A DNA stretch of 64,000 nt from NCBI RefSeq assembly GCF_014212055.1, contig NZ_JACJVO010000027.1:83646-147645 (forward strand), given 5' to 3'. Positions within the stretch are counted from its first letter, which is position 1; the number at the start of each line of letters is the position of its first letter. The DNA comes from Cohnella zeiphila (GTDB lineage: Bacteria > Bacillota > Bacilli > Paenibacillales > Paenibacillaceae). The notes under the pieces were generated by a model. That model was not told where the DNA came from. It ran no database searches and saw only the letters and a list, made by a program, of their open reading frames with translations. Position numbers and translations under genes: made by a program. This document shows, one piece after another, positions 8,034-15,916 of this stretch.

Positions 8034-8456
8034 CTATCCGTCGACGAAATCGTCCACCTCGTTCAACCGGATGGAGTACACCCTCTTCTCGTCCACGTGG
8101 TAGAGAGTGAGCAGCTCTTTGTCCGGATCGTAATTGACGACCCGGCATGGCATGCTCATCTTGACTCCTTTGCCCCTGTTGACGTTCACCCGAATCAGCT
8201 TGTTCGAATTAATGTAGCCGCGGATTCGAGAATCCAAATCATCCGCAGGCGGAGGCTCGGGAAGCGGCGTCTGAGACAATTCCTGTTCGATTCTGGCTCC
8301 CAGCTGAATGCCGGATTGAATGCGAAAGTCGGCGAATTCTCCGGCGTTCAGCGCATGCAGCAGCCGTTCCATCGCCACCCCGTTGGTGGGAGCATGGACG
8401 AGAATTTCGACCTGAAACAGGAAGGAATCGTCTTCGGAAGTTTTGTTCGTTTTCAT
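8034..8456 (-). CDS. Unknown conserved-looking cytoplasmic protein, 140 aa
   Basis: The product starts MKTNKTSEDDSFLFQVEILV and appears to have two parts. An N-terminal part (to about residue 65) has alternating strands and helices including NGVAMERLLHALNAGE. After a Pro-rich linker (LPEPPPADD), a C-terminal beta-rich part (about 80-140) contains MPCRVVNYDPDKELLTLYHV and ends VYSIRLNEVDDFVDG, like a small SH3/Sm-type barrel. No signal peptide or membrane segment is present. It has its own terminator and faces away from yunC. I do not recognise the family. Confidence 0.65.
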   Translation of the reverse strand: MKTNKTSEDDSFLFQVEILVHAPTNGVAMERLLHALNAGEFADFRIQSGIQLGARIEQELSQTPLPEPPPADDLDSRIRGYINSNKLIRVNVNRGKGVKMSMPCRVVNYDPDKELLTLYHVDEKRVYSIRLNEVDDFVDG

Positions 8457-8732
8457 AGTCCGTTGATGCCTCCGTCAAACATGAGGTACGCCTGGACATA
8501 CCTTGTCATCAATATAGCATGTTTCGGGCGAACGACATAGTTCTTTTTGGTCATTCGCCCGGCTTTTTGGCGGGACGAATGGTCCGGGTTCGCGCATAAA
8601 ATGAGTCAAAGGAATCAGAAACAAGATGCTGCATCGCAGCCGCGAGTTCGATTTCTTTTCGATAGGAGGAGCCCGGTTCTTCCTATTCCCCCATCTGCAA
8701 AAAAGCCGTTCGCGGCTCGGGAGGTGGAACGT

Positions 8733-9053
8733 ATGATTCGACTTGTTCCCATCGAGATCGAAGGAGGAACGGCGCTCGGCGCGGAAGTGCTCCTGCCGGG
8801 AACGACGCTGCTGGCCGTCACGATCGGGGACGGCTACATCATGTGCGGCGCCCTGGACGTGCAATTGCTGAACGATCGGCTCAAAGACCGCCGGATTATC
8901 GCCGGCCGGGCGGTCGGCGTCCGAACGTTCGAGCAGCTGCTGGACGCCCCGCTGGAATCCGTCACCGATACGGCGCGCGAGCTCGGCATCGAGCCGGGGA
9001 TGTCCGGCCGCCGCGCATTGGCCGCGATGGCCGCCGCCGCCCGATCCGGCTAA
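8733..9053 (+). CDS. yunC: YunC-like DUF1805 protein
   Basis: 106 residues from ATG 8733, which has GGGAGGTGG upstream. The sequence MIRLVPIEIEGGTALGAEVL, then LLAVTIGDGYIMCGALDVQL and RRIIAGRAVGVRTFEQLL, matches the DUF1805 fold seen in B. subtilis YunC. Function is unknown. In B. subtilis yunC sits beside yunD; here a yunD-like gene is about 15 kb away (24485). The gene ends 23 bases before the end of the convergent mtnA, with no obvious terminator between. Confidence 0.82.
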   Translation: MIRLVPIEIEGGTALGAEVLLPGTTLLAVTIGDGYIMCGALDVQLLNDRLKDRRIIAGRAVGVRTFEQLLDAPLESVTDTARELGIEPGMSGRRALAAMAAAARSG

Positions 9054-9076
9054 GAAGCTTTTTTACGATTCCGGCC

Positions 9077-10153
9077 TTACTCGGCTTCGAACAAGCGGCG
9101 CAGGCCGGCTTCGTAAGGCGCCCGGACGATGCCCTTCTCCGTAATGATCGCGGTCACCAGATGGTTCGGCGTGACGTCGAAGGCCGGATTGTAGACGGCC
9201 ACTCCTTCCGGAGCGGTGCGGCGGCCGAACCCTCTGACGACCTCGTCCGGGTGCCGTTCCTCGATCGGGATGTCGGCGCCGCTCTTCGTCGACAGGTCGA
9301 TCGTCGAGAGCGGACAAGCGACGTAGAACGGGATGTTATGGGCTTTGGCCAGCACGGCGACGCCGTACGTGCCGATCTTGTTCGCTACGTCGCCGTTCGC
9401 GGCAACCCGGTCGGTGCCGACGATGACGGCCTGAATCCAGCCCTTGGACATGACGTGCGCCGCCATGTTATCGGTGATGAGCGTGACGTCCACGCCGGCC
9501 TGGTGAAGCTCGAAAGCGGTAAGCCGGGCGCCCTGAAGAACGGGACGCGTCTCGTCCGCGAACACCTTCAGCCGGATGCCTTGCTCCAAGGCCAGATAGA
9601 ACGGCGCGAGGGCGGTGCCGTATTTGGAAGTGGCCAAGCCTCCCGCGTTGCAATGCGTCAGCACGCCCATTCCGTCGGCGAACAGCGTCAGGGCGTTCTC
9701 TCCGATCCGGCGGTTCGTCTCCTCGTCCTCGGCCTGAATCCGCTGCGCTTCCGCGAGCAGCTCGCGCAGCGCTTCGGCGGATACGGTCCCCGCGTCGGCT
9801 AGCGCCTGCGCTTTCGCCTTCATGCGGTCGAGCGCCCAGAACAAGTTGACCGCCGTCGGCCGCGAGGTGGCGAGATGCTCGGCGTGGCGCCGCACCTCGA
9901 CCGCCATGCCGGCAGCGTCGCCGGCGTAGTTCCGGACGCCGAGCACGACGCCGTAGGCGGCCGCGATGCCGATGGCGGGAGCGCCGCGCACCTTCAGCTC
10001 GCGAATCGCTTCCCAGACGTCCTGGGGCGTCGTCAGCGTCAGATAGACGGTCTCTTCCGGCAGCAGCCGCTGGTCGAGCAGCTTGACCGCGCCGTCCGCC
10101 CACTGCACGGGCTGCAGTACATTGGCGGCGGCCGAAGTCGTATGTTCGTTCAT
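9077..10153 (-). CDS. mtnA: S-methyl-5-thioribose-1-phosphate isomerase
   Basis: 358 residues, full length. It converts methylthioribose-1-phosphate to methylthioribulose-1-phosphate in the methionine salvage pathway. Conserved parts: the N-terminal LQPVQWADGAVKLLDQRLLP, KVRGAPAIGIAAAYGV near residue 50, THCNAGGLATSKYGTAL near 160 with the catalytic Cys, GARLTAFEL, and the later VGTDRVAANGDVANKIGTY that carries the catalytic Asp. It lies 24 bases downstream of mtnK with AAAGGAGT before its ATG, forming an mtnK-mtnA operon. Downstream salvage enzymes (mtnW, mtnX, mtnB, mtnD) are not in the window. Confidence 0.96.
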   Translation of the reverse strand: MNEHTTSAAANVLQPVQWADGAVKLLDQRLLPEETVYLTLTTPQDVWEAIRELKVRGAPAIGIAAAYGVVLGVRNYAGDAAGMAVEVRRHAEHLATSRPTAVNLFWALDRMKAKAQALADAGTVSAEALRELLAEAQRIQAEDEETNRRIGENALTLFADGMGVLTHCNAGGLATSKYGTALAPFYLALEQGIRLKVFADETRPVLQGARLTAFELHQAGVDVTLITDNMAAHVMSKGWIQAVIVGTDRVAANGDVANKIGTYGVAVLAKAHNIPFYVACPLSTIDLSTKSGADIPIEERHPDEVVRGFGRRTAPEGVAVYNPAFDVTPNHLVTAIITEKGIVRAPYEAGLRRLFEAE

Positions 10154-10177
10154 GGCGAAGACTCCTTTTTTCCTTAT

Positions 10178-11380
10178 TTAAAGTGCTCCTTCGGCGATGA
10201 GGATGACATCTTCGATCGATTCCGCTTGCCGGTTCCGCCGGATGAGGCCGGTGCCGATCGCCAGCGCCAGACGCTGCGCGCGCTCGCGGGCCGCGGCATC
10301 GGGGATCGTATCGAGATCGGCGACATGCGCCAGGCCGTAGACGCGGCGGACGGTCTTCGCTCCGGCGAATCCGATCGTGTCCCGCAGAAGGCGAAGCATA
10401 TAGTCGTCCTGGTATCCCGCCGCCCGGGCGACCCGGTCGACGCCATGCTCGTCCCACAGCCGGCGGAACTTGCCCTCGAACAGCGTCCACACGTCGCGGA
10501 TCGTCGCCAGCAGCTCGCTGCGACGGTCCCGGCGGGAGACGTCGTCCGCGCTCCAATGCTCCTGCCCCGCGAAATTCAGCAGCAGGTTGCCGATCACGGC
10601 GCCGACATCGAAGCCCATCGGGCCGAAATAGGCGAATTCGGGGTCGATCACCTTGGTCGATTCCGGCGTCACGAAGATGCTGCCGGTATGCAGATCCCCA
10701 TGCAGCAGCGCTTGGGCGCGCGTCAGGAACTTCTCGCGAAGATGAGCCACTTCGAACAGCAGCGCCTCGTCGCGCCAGATCGCTTCGGCCGCGTCGCGGA
10801 TCGAGTCCTCGATATTGTTCGTTTCCGCGTCGTAATACGGATGGTCGAAGATCAGGTCCTCCGTAATTTTGCACAGATCCGGATTGATGTACGATTGGAC
10901 GAGCCTTTTCTTATCCTGCTGGTTCATGCCCAGATCGGACGTGAAAAACAGCGTCCGCGCCAGAAACTCGGAGATATGCCCGGCGAACTTCGGATAATGG
11001 CCGCCTTCGATCAGGCCGCGGCGCATAATGACGTGATCGCTCAAGTCCTCCATGACGGTGAGCGCCAGTTCATGATCGGCTTTGTAAACGCGCGGGGCCA
11101 GGCCCGGGGCCAGCTCTCCTTGCTTGATAAGCGCTTCGCTTTCAATCCGGGCGCGGTCAAGCGACAGCGGCCAAGACTCGCCGACGACCTTCGCGTACGG
11201 CAGAGCCTGTTTGACGATCAAGCTGCGGCCCGTCGCCGGCTGGGCGATGTGGAAGACAAGATTCAGATTGCCGTCCCCGATCTCGCGAGAGACAAGCTCT
11301 TCGCCGGTGGGGAACACTTCCCGGATCGAGCGGGCGATCTCGATCGCTTCCGCTTCGCTGAGCGGGTGGTAGGAGCTCAT
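10178..11380 (-). CDS. mtnK: Methylthioribose kinase
   Basis: 400 residues, usual length for MtnK, the kinase that phosphorylates methylthioribose at C1 in methionine salvage. It has an aminoglycoside-phosphotransferase-like fold: the nucleotide-binding segment IGDGNLNLVFHI near residue 35, catalytic HGDLHTGSIFVTP near 230 and metal-binding VIDPEFAYFGPMGFDVGA near 245. CGGAGGTAA precedes ATG. I looked in the 163-base gap upstream for a SAM-I riboswitch, frequent ahead of such genes in bacilli, and did not see one. The GntR-type gene upstream reads in the same direction and may be co-transcribed. Confidence 0.95.
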   Translation of the reverse strand: MSSYHPLSEAEAIEIARSIREVFPTGEELVSREIGDGNLNLVFHIAQPATGRSLIVKQALPYAKVVGESWPLSLDRARIESEALIKQGELAPGLAPRVYKADHELALTVMEDLSDHVIMRRGLIEGGHYPKFAGHISEFLARTLFFTSDLGMNQQDKKRLVQSYINPDLCKITEDLIFDHPYYDAETNNIEDSIRDAAEAIWRDEALLFEVAHLREKFLTRAQALLHGDLHTGSIFVTPESTKVIDPEFAYFGPMGFDVGAVIGNLLLNFAGQEHWSADDVSRRDRRSELLATIRDVWTLFEGKFRRLWDEHGVDRVARAAGYQDDYMLRLLRDTIGFAGAKTVRRVYGLAHVADLDTIPDAAARERAQRLALAIGTGLIRRNRQAESIEDVILIAEGAL

Positions 11381-11543
11381 ATTTCGATTACCTCCGGTAG
11401 GATGAAATGAATGGGTTCGGCCTTGCTTGGCAGGTGTTGTCTTGGAACAGTATATAGCAACCGGGCCGCCGTTGAAAGCCGTAGCCGGCTCTGCCGGACA
11501 ACCAACCGCGGCGGCTTATTGGCGAGTCGGTGACATCATCCGC

Positions 11544-12209
11544 TCACCGGTTGTCGAACAGGATATCCGCGGTGAGCCGGATGTGCGCTTTAAAGATCTC
11601 GACGGCGCGATCGCTGTCGCGGCCAAGAACGGCATCCGTCAATGCCTTATGTTCGGCGCGGCCGTCGCGAACTTGCTGCTGCGGGGGGGAATAATGCCGA
11701 TAAAATTCGCTCAAATCCCAGAGGCGCCTGCAAATATCCAGGAGAACCGGATTCGGACAAGCGGCGATCAGCTCGTAATGGAATTGACGGTGGATGCAGG
11801 ACCACTCTTCGCGAACGGCAAGCTTTTGATTCGATTCCTTGAACTCGGGCGTTTGCGATAATTTGTGGTGAAGAGCGATGACGTTGGATTCCCACGTGAG
11901 ATCCCCATGGGCGATGGACAGGCGCAACGCTTCGGATTCGTTGAGCGACCTCGCCTGTATGATGTTGTTCAATTCTTCTTCCGACGCCGTCTTCACGGAG
12001 AATCCGTAATTCGGGTTTTGCAGGACGAGGCCCTGGGTCGCCAACCGGGTCAACGCTTCGCGAACGACGGCAACCGAGACATCGAAGCCTTTGGCTAATT
12101 CCGAAACGGTTAACGGAGAGCCCGGTTCATATTGTCCGGCCAGAATGTCGGACCGCAGTTTCTTCGTAACGTTTTCGCTTAACGTGGACGAACCGTTTCT
12201 TTTGGCCAT
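11544..12209 (-). CDS. GntR-family regulator with FCD ligand domain
   Basis: About 221 residues from ATG 12209 (MAKRNGSSTL), preferred over an ATG at 12230 because AAGGA lies before it, although the spacing is long. Residues 10-75 are the winged helix (PLTVSELAKGFDVSVAVVRE is the helix-turn-helix). Residues 85-215 are an all-helical FCD domain (EARSLNES-like ARSLNESEALRL and HRQFHYELIAACPN) that binds small acids and often a metal. The gene is divergent from the PEBP gene; palindromic AATCGATT sites over that promoter are candidate operators. Effector unknown. Confidence 0.88.
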   Translation of the reverse strand: MAKRNGSSTLSENVTKKLRSDILAGQYEPGSPLTVSELAKGFDVSVAVVREALTRLATQGLVLQNPNYGFSVKTASEEELNNIIQARSLNESEALRLSIAHGDLTWESNVIALHHKLSQTPEFKESNQKLAVREEWSCIHRQFHYELIAACPNPVLLDICRRLWDLSEFYRHYSPPQQQVRDGRAEHKALTDAVLGRDSDRAVEIFKAHIRLTADILFDNR

Positions 12210-12323
12210 GAAGACGGCACCATCCTTCATGCGCTTCGAGGTTATTAACGCTTACATAGTTTACACCAAAATCTATAAAAAACAAGATGAGAATTAAATA
12301 ATATGCAGAACAAACGATTTATA

Positions 12324-12357
12324 TTTACAAAATCGATTCTTATATATATAATCGATT
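12324..12357 (+). promoter_or_regulatory. Sigma-A promoter of the PEBP gene overlapped by two AATCGATT sites
   Basis: TTTACA (12324-12329), a 17-base spacer and TATAAT (12347-12352) make a near-consensus promoter. The self-complementary octamer AATCGATT occurs at 12331-12338 in the spacer and at 12350-12357 over the -10 box, centres 19 bases apart (nearly two helical turns). This is a good layout for repression, possibly by the divergent GntR-type protein. Confidence 0.65.
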
Positions 12358-12384
12358 CGAACTATGAAAAGGAGGTAATTTACA

Positions 12385-12912
12385 GTGAGCAACAACCCGT
12401 TCGCCAAATTGCCGGAAGTCGCCGTCTTTCAGGTCACGAGTCGCGACATCGCGGAGGGGCTTCCTCTACCGGCCCATCAATACTCTTCGGGAGTGGAGGG
12501 CGGCAAAGATCTTTCGCCCCATTTGAAATGGTCGGGCGCGCCCGAAGGGACGAAGAGTTTCGCCGTAACCGCGTATGACCCGGATGCCCCGACCGGATCG
12601 GGCTTATGGCACTGGGCCGTCATCGACATCCCTGCCGGCGTCACCGAACTGCCGACCGGCGCAGGCGGCGAGCATGGGGATGGCTTGCCGCAAGGCGCCT
12701 TGCAACTGCCGAACGATTTGCGGCTCAAACAATTTATCGGGGCGGCGCCTCCGGCGGGACACGGTCCGCATCGGTATTATTTTGTCGTTCATGCGCTGGA
12801 TGTCGAGAAGATCGGCGTCGATCCCGACGCCACGCCGGCTCTGCTAGGATTCACCATGCTGGGCCATACGCTTGGTCGAGCCGTTCTCGCGGCAACGGGG
12901 GAAATCAAGTAA
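12385..12912 (+). CDS. YbhB/YbcL-type phosphatidylethanolamine-binding-like protein
   Basis: 175 residues, cytoplasmic, GTG start with AAAGGAGG at 12367-12375. The PEBP fold is recognised by AYDPDAPTGSGLWHWAVIDI near residue 55 (the DPDAP-x(n)-HW ligand pocket) and GPHRYYFVVHALD near 130 (the GPH-R-Y segment). Bacterial members resemble Raf kinase inhibitor proteins, but their ligand is generally unknown. It is transcribed divergently from a GntR-type regulator and closed by a terminator, so it forms a single-gene unit probably controlled by that regulator. Confidence 0.9.
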   Translation: MSNNPFAKLPEVAVFQVTSRDIAEGLPLPAHQYSSGVEGGKDLSPHLKWSGAPEGTKSFAVTAYDPDAPTGSGLWHWAVIDIPAGVTELPTGAGGEHGDGLPQGALQLPNDLRLKQFIGAAPPAGHGPHRYYFVVHALDVEKIGVDPDATPALLGFTMLGHTLGRAVLAATGEIK

Positions 12913-12919
12913 CCTTAAA

Positions 12920-12962
12920 TGGCCGAGACTCCCGATTGTTAAGGAGGTCGGCCAACTTTTTT
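12920..12962 (+). terminator. Terminator of the PEBP gene
   Basis: TGGCCGA-GACTCC pairs with GGAGGTCGGCCA across a 10-base loop, followed by C and T6. Confidence 0.8.
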
Positions 12963-13045
12963 ATTATTCCTTCATGACGGCACGGCAAGCAGGTCGCGAT
13001 CGATTTGGCGGCGCGAGGAGCCGTTACGGCCTGCGGTTGCGGTTA

Positions 13046-13054
13046 TGTTATAAT
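13046..13054 (+). promoter_or_regulatory. Extended -10 promoter of the DUF1802 gene
   Basis: TGT followed by TATAAT (13049-13054) is an extended -10 element, 34 bases ahead of the start codon. Confidence 0.5.
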
Positions 13055-13087
13055 GAAGCAATCAGGTTGTTAAGGAGAAATGCGCGA

Positions 13088-13663
13088 ATGACAGATCAAC
13101 CGATTGCGCTCCGGGAGTGGGCGGTTGCGGTGCGGGCGCTGGGGGAAGGACGGCAGGCGATCGCGCTGCGCAAGGGAGGCATCTCCGAAGAGACGAAGGA
13201 GTTCCGCCTGGAAAGCCCGAGCTTCTATCTGTTTCCTTCCTTCGAGCATCAGCGGCCCGAGTTGGTGAAGCCCGAGTGGCGAGAGATCGTCGAAGCGACG
13301 CGCGAAGAGGCTGCTTTGCGGCCGGACGCGGTTCGGATCGAATATTTCGCGGAAGCGGCGGAAGACATCGAGGTGACGGATGCCGAGACGCTTGCCCGGT
13401 TGAGCGAATGCCATATTTGGACGGATAATTATGCGGAAGAGCGGCTGCATTGGAAAAAAACGAAGCCGCTCCACGTGCTGCTGCTGCGGGTTTACCGGCT
13501 CGGCGAGCCGATTGAGGTACCGATGCGCGAAAGCTACGGCGGCTGCAAGTCTTGGATTCGGCTTGAAGAGGAGATTCCCGCCGGGGAACGGATTCCCGTC
13601 TTGTCCGACGCCGAATTCGCTGCCGCGGCGGACGCGGCAAGACGCGCGATCCGGGAATTTTGA
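13088..13663 (+). CDS. DUF1802 family protein
   Basis: 191 residues from ATG 13088; AAGGAGAA lies 9 bases upstream. The conserved pattern is REWAVAVRALGEGRQAIALR, KGGI near residue 30, then SFYLFPSFEHQRPELVKPEW near 50, and a C-terminal YGGCKSW-x-x-L segment near 155. These are DUF1802 hallmarks (bacterial and archaeal, function unknown, loosely resembling restriction-enzyme-like folds). It is soluble and has its own extended -10 promoter. No terminator is seen before the suf promoter 80 bases later, so read-through into suf is possible. Confidence 0.78.
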   Translation: MTDQPIALREWAVAVRALGEGRQAIALRKGGISEETKEFRLESPSFYLFPSFEHQRPELVKPEWREIVEATREEAALRPDAVRIEYFAEAAEDIEVTDAETLARLSECHIWTDNYAEERLHWKKTKPLHVLLLRVYRLGEPIEVPMRESYGGCKSWIRLEEEIPAGERIPVLSDAEFAAAADAARRAIREF

Positions 13664-13741
13664 GCGCTTGGAGCATCGTTCGGGTTTGAAACGCGGAAAG
13701 TGTCGGTTTGCGTTTTTCAAGCCCTTTTCATAAAATGGAGG

Positions 13742-13770
13742 TTGAGAATCACTGAGAATCAAATTAAAAT
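13742..13770 (+). promoter_or_regulatory. Promoter of the suf operon with a 10-base-phased repeat
   Basis: TTGAGA (13742-13747), a 17-base spacer and TAAAAT (13765-13770) form a sigma-A promoter. The nonamer TGAGAATCA is present twice (13743-13751 and 13753-13761), one helical turn apart, covering the -35 and the spacer. That position suits a repressor that senses iron or iron-sulfur status. Confidence 0.6.
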
Positions 13771-13806
13771 AATTATAAATAAGAAAGAGAAGGTGGAGAA
13801 AAAATC

Positions 13807-14586
13807 ATGTCCAGCCTGTTCGAAATCCATGGTCTCAAGTCGGCCATTGAAGGTAAAGAAATTTTAAAAGGCTTTGATCTGACGATGCAAGCGGGCGAAG
13901 TCCACGCGATCATGGGGCCTAACGGCACCGGGAAGAGCACGCTCGCATCTTCCATTATGGGCCACCCCAAATATGAAGTGACGGAAGGCAAAGTACTGCT
14001 CGAGGGAGAAGACGTGCTGGAGATGGGCGTCGACGAGCGCGCCCGCGCCGGCCTGTTCCTGGCGATGCAATATCCGAGCGAGATTACCGGCGTGACCAAC
14101 GCCGACTTCCTGCGCAGCGCGATCAACGCCCGCCGCGGCGAAGGCAACGAGATCTCGCTGATCAAATTCGTCCGTCTGATGGAAGCGAAGATGAAGGAAC
14201 TGGACATGAATCCCGAATTCATGCACCGCTACCTGAACGAAGGCTTCTCCGGCGGGGAGAAGAAGCGCAACGAGATTCTGCAGATGATGATGCTCGAGCC
14301 GAAGCTCGTCATTCTCGACGAGATCGATTCCGGCCTCGACATCGACGCTCTCAAGATCGTGGCCGCCGGCGTCAACGCCATGCGCGAACCGGACCGCAGC
14401 TTCCTGATCATTACCCACTATCAACGTTTGTTGAACTATATCAAGCCCGATTACGTGCACGTCATGATGCAAGGCCGAATCGTCAAATCCGGCGGTCCGG
14501 AGCTGGCGGAGCGTCTGGAAGCGGAAGGCTACGATTGGGTCAAAGATGAGCTGGGCATCGTCGACGAGACGGTTGGCCAAGCTTAA
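13807..14586 (+). CDS. sufC: Fe-S assembly ATPase SufC
   Basis: 259 residues, normal SufC length. It is the ABC-type ATPase that drives the SufBCD scaffold. Walker A GPNGTGKST near residue 37, the SufC-specific Q-loop LAMQYPSEITGV near 90, signature FSGGEKKRNEI near 150, Walker B LVILDEIDSGLDIDAL near 165 and the H-loop IITHYQRLLNYI near 200 are all intact. First gene of sufCDSUB; AAGGTGGAG precedes ATG. Its promoter carries a TGAGAATCA repeat. Confidence 0.97.
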   Translation: MSSLFEIHGLKSAIEGKEILKGFDLTMQAGEVHAIMGPNGTGKSTLASSIMGHPKYEVTEGKVLLEGEDVLEMGVDERARAGLFLAMQYPSEITGVTNADFLRSAINARRGEGNEISLIKFVRLMEAKMKELDMNPEFMHRYLNEGFSGGEKKRNEILQMMMLEPKLVILDEIDSGLDIDALKIVAAGVNAMREPDRSFLIITHYQRLLNYIKPDYVHVMMQGRIVKSGGPELAERLEAEGYDWVKDELGIVDETVGQA

Positions 14587-14611
14587 GAAGAGGAGAAGGG
14601 AGGCTAGCAAC

Positions 14612-15916
14612 ATGAGTACACCGACCACCTCTTTCGGCCGCGAAGCCGCCGCCGCGATCGCGCGCAGCAAGAACGAACCGGCCTGGCTGGTCGCCTGGCG
14701 GGAGGAAGCGGGCGACTTGACCCGAACGCTGGAGCTGCCGAAGCCGGAGAAGACGCCGCTTCAGCGCTGGAACCTGGATGTTCAGGGAACGCATCGCCCG
14801 GGCCGCGAGGTCGCCGCCGCGGCGGATTTGCCGGCGCCGATCGCGTCGCTGCTCGGAACGGCTGCGGACGGAGCGGTCATCGTCCAACATAATTCATCCG
14901 TCATTTATACGAAGCTGCCGGAAGAATGGAAGGCCAAGGGAGTCGTGCTGTCGAGTCTGGAAGACGCGGCCCGCACGCACGAGGAGCTCGTTCGCGCTCA
15001 CCTCATGACCGCTTACGAGCGGGGCGAGCACAAGCTCTCCGCGATGCACGGGGCGCTGTGGAACGGCGGCGCGTTCCTGTACGTTCCGCGCGGCGTCGAG
15101 ATCGAAGTGCCGGTTCAAGCGCTGCTGTATGCGGACGACGCGGAAGCGACCTTCGCTCCTCATATTCTTGTTATCGCCGATGCGAACAGCCGGGTGACGG
15201 TCGTCGAGACCGCATCGTCGTCTCTTGGCGAGACGGACGCGACACTGCTTCATAACGGCGCCGTCGAAGTGTTCGCCAAAGCCGGCGCGCAAGTTCGCTA
15301 CGCGGCCGTTCACCATATGGACAGCAAGGCGATCGACATCAGCTATCGCCGGGCGGTGCTGGAGAACGACGCCCGTATCGAGTGGATCGTCGGCGATTTG
15401 CACGAAGGCAATACGGTGACCGACACGTTGTCGGTTCTGAAGGGCAACGGCTCGACGTCCGACGCCAAGATCATCTCCGTCGGCACGGGCTCGCAGCGTA
15501 TGAGCTTGACGACGCGCGCGGTTCATTTCGGCCGCTCTTCGGAGAGCGACATGATTACCCGGGCGGTCATGAAGGATGCGGCGACCGCCATCATCAACGG
15601 CATTACGAAGATCGAGAAAGGCGCGACCAAGGCCGACGGCCAGCAGACGGAGAAAGTGCTGATGCTGAGCCCGAAAGCCCGCGGCGACGCCAACCCGATC
15701 CTTCTGATCGACGAAGACGACGTCAAAGCCGGCCACGCCGCGAGCGTCGGCCAGGTCAATGCGGAGCAGGTGCACTATCTGATGTCGCGGGGCATTGCCA
15801 AGGAAGAGGCGGAACGGCTGATCATCTACGGATTCCTCGATCCGGTCGTCTCGCAGATTCCGCTGGAATCGGTCCGCGAGCTGCTGCACCGCATTTTGGA
15901 AAGGAAGCTGGGGTAA
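14612..15916 (+). CDS. sufD: Fe-S assembly scaffold protein SufD
   Basis: 434 residues from ATG 14612, with GGGAGG upstream. SufD pairs with SufB and SufC to build Fe-S clusters. The C-terminal right-handed beta-helix is recognisable: GAFLYVPRGVEIEVPVQALL near residue 155, HPHILVIAD-like APHILVIADANSRV, RAVHFGRSSESDMITR near 310, and the last part GHAASVGQVNAEQVHYLMSR with the conserved His that takes part in cluster assembly. The stop codon directly abuts the sufS ATG, showing tight coupling. Confidence 0.96.
   Translation: MSTPTTSFGREAAAAIARSKNEPAWLVAWREEAGDLTRTLELPKPEKTPLQRWNLDVQGTHRPGREVAAAADLPAPIASLLGTAADGAVIVQHNSSVIYTKLPEEWKAKGVVLSSLEDAARTHEELVRAHLMTAYERGEHKLSAMHGALWNGGAFLYVPRGVEIEVPVQALLYADDAEATFAPHILVIADANSRVTVVETASSSLGETDATLLHNGAVEVFAKAGAQVRYAAVHHMDSKAIDISYRRAVLENDARIEWIVGDLHEGNTVTDTLSVLKGNGSTSDAKIISVGTGSQRMSLTTRAVHFGRSSESDMITRAVMKDAATAIINGITKIEKGATKADGQQTEKVLMLSPKARGDANPILLIDEDDVKAGHAASVGQVNAEQVHYLMSRGIAKEEAERLIIYGFLDPVVSQIPLESVRELLHRILERKLG

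Noticed and set aside
11381..11543. Possible SAM riboswitch ahead of mtnK
   Set aside because: I could not find the conserved SAM-I core or its terminator helix in the 163-base gap.
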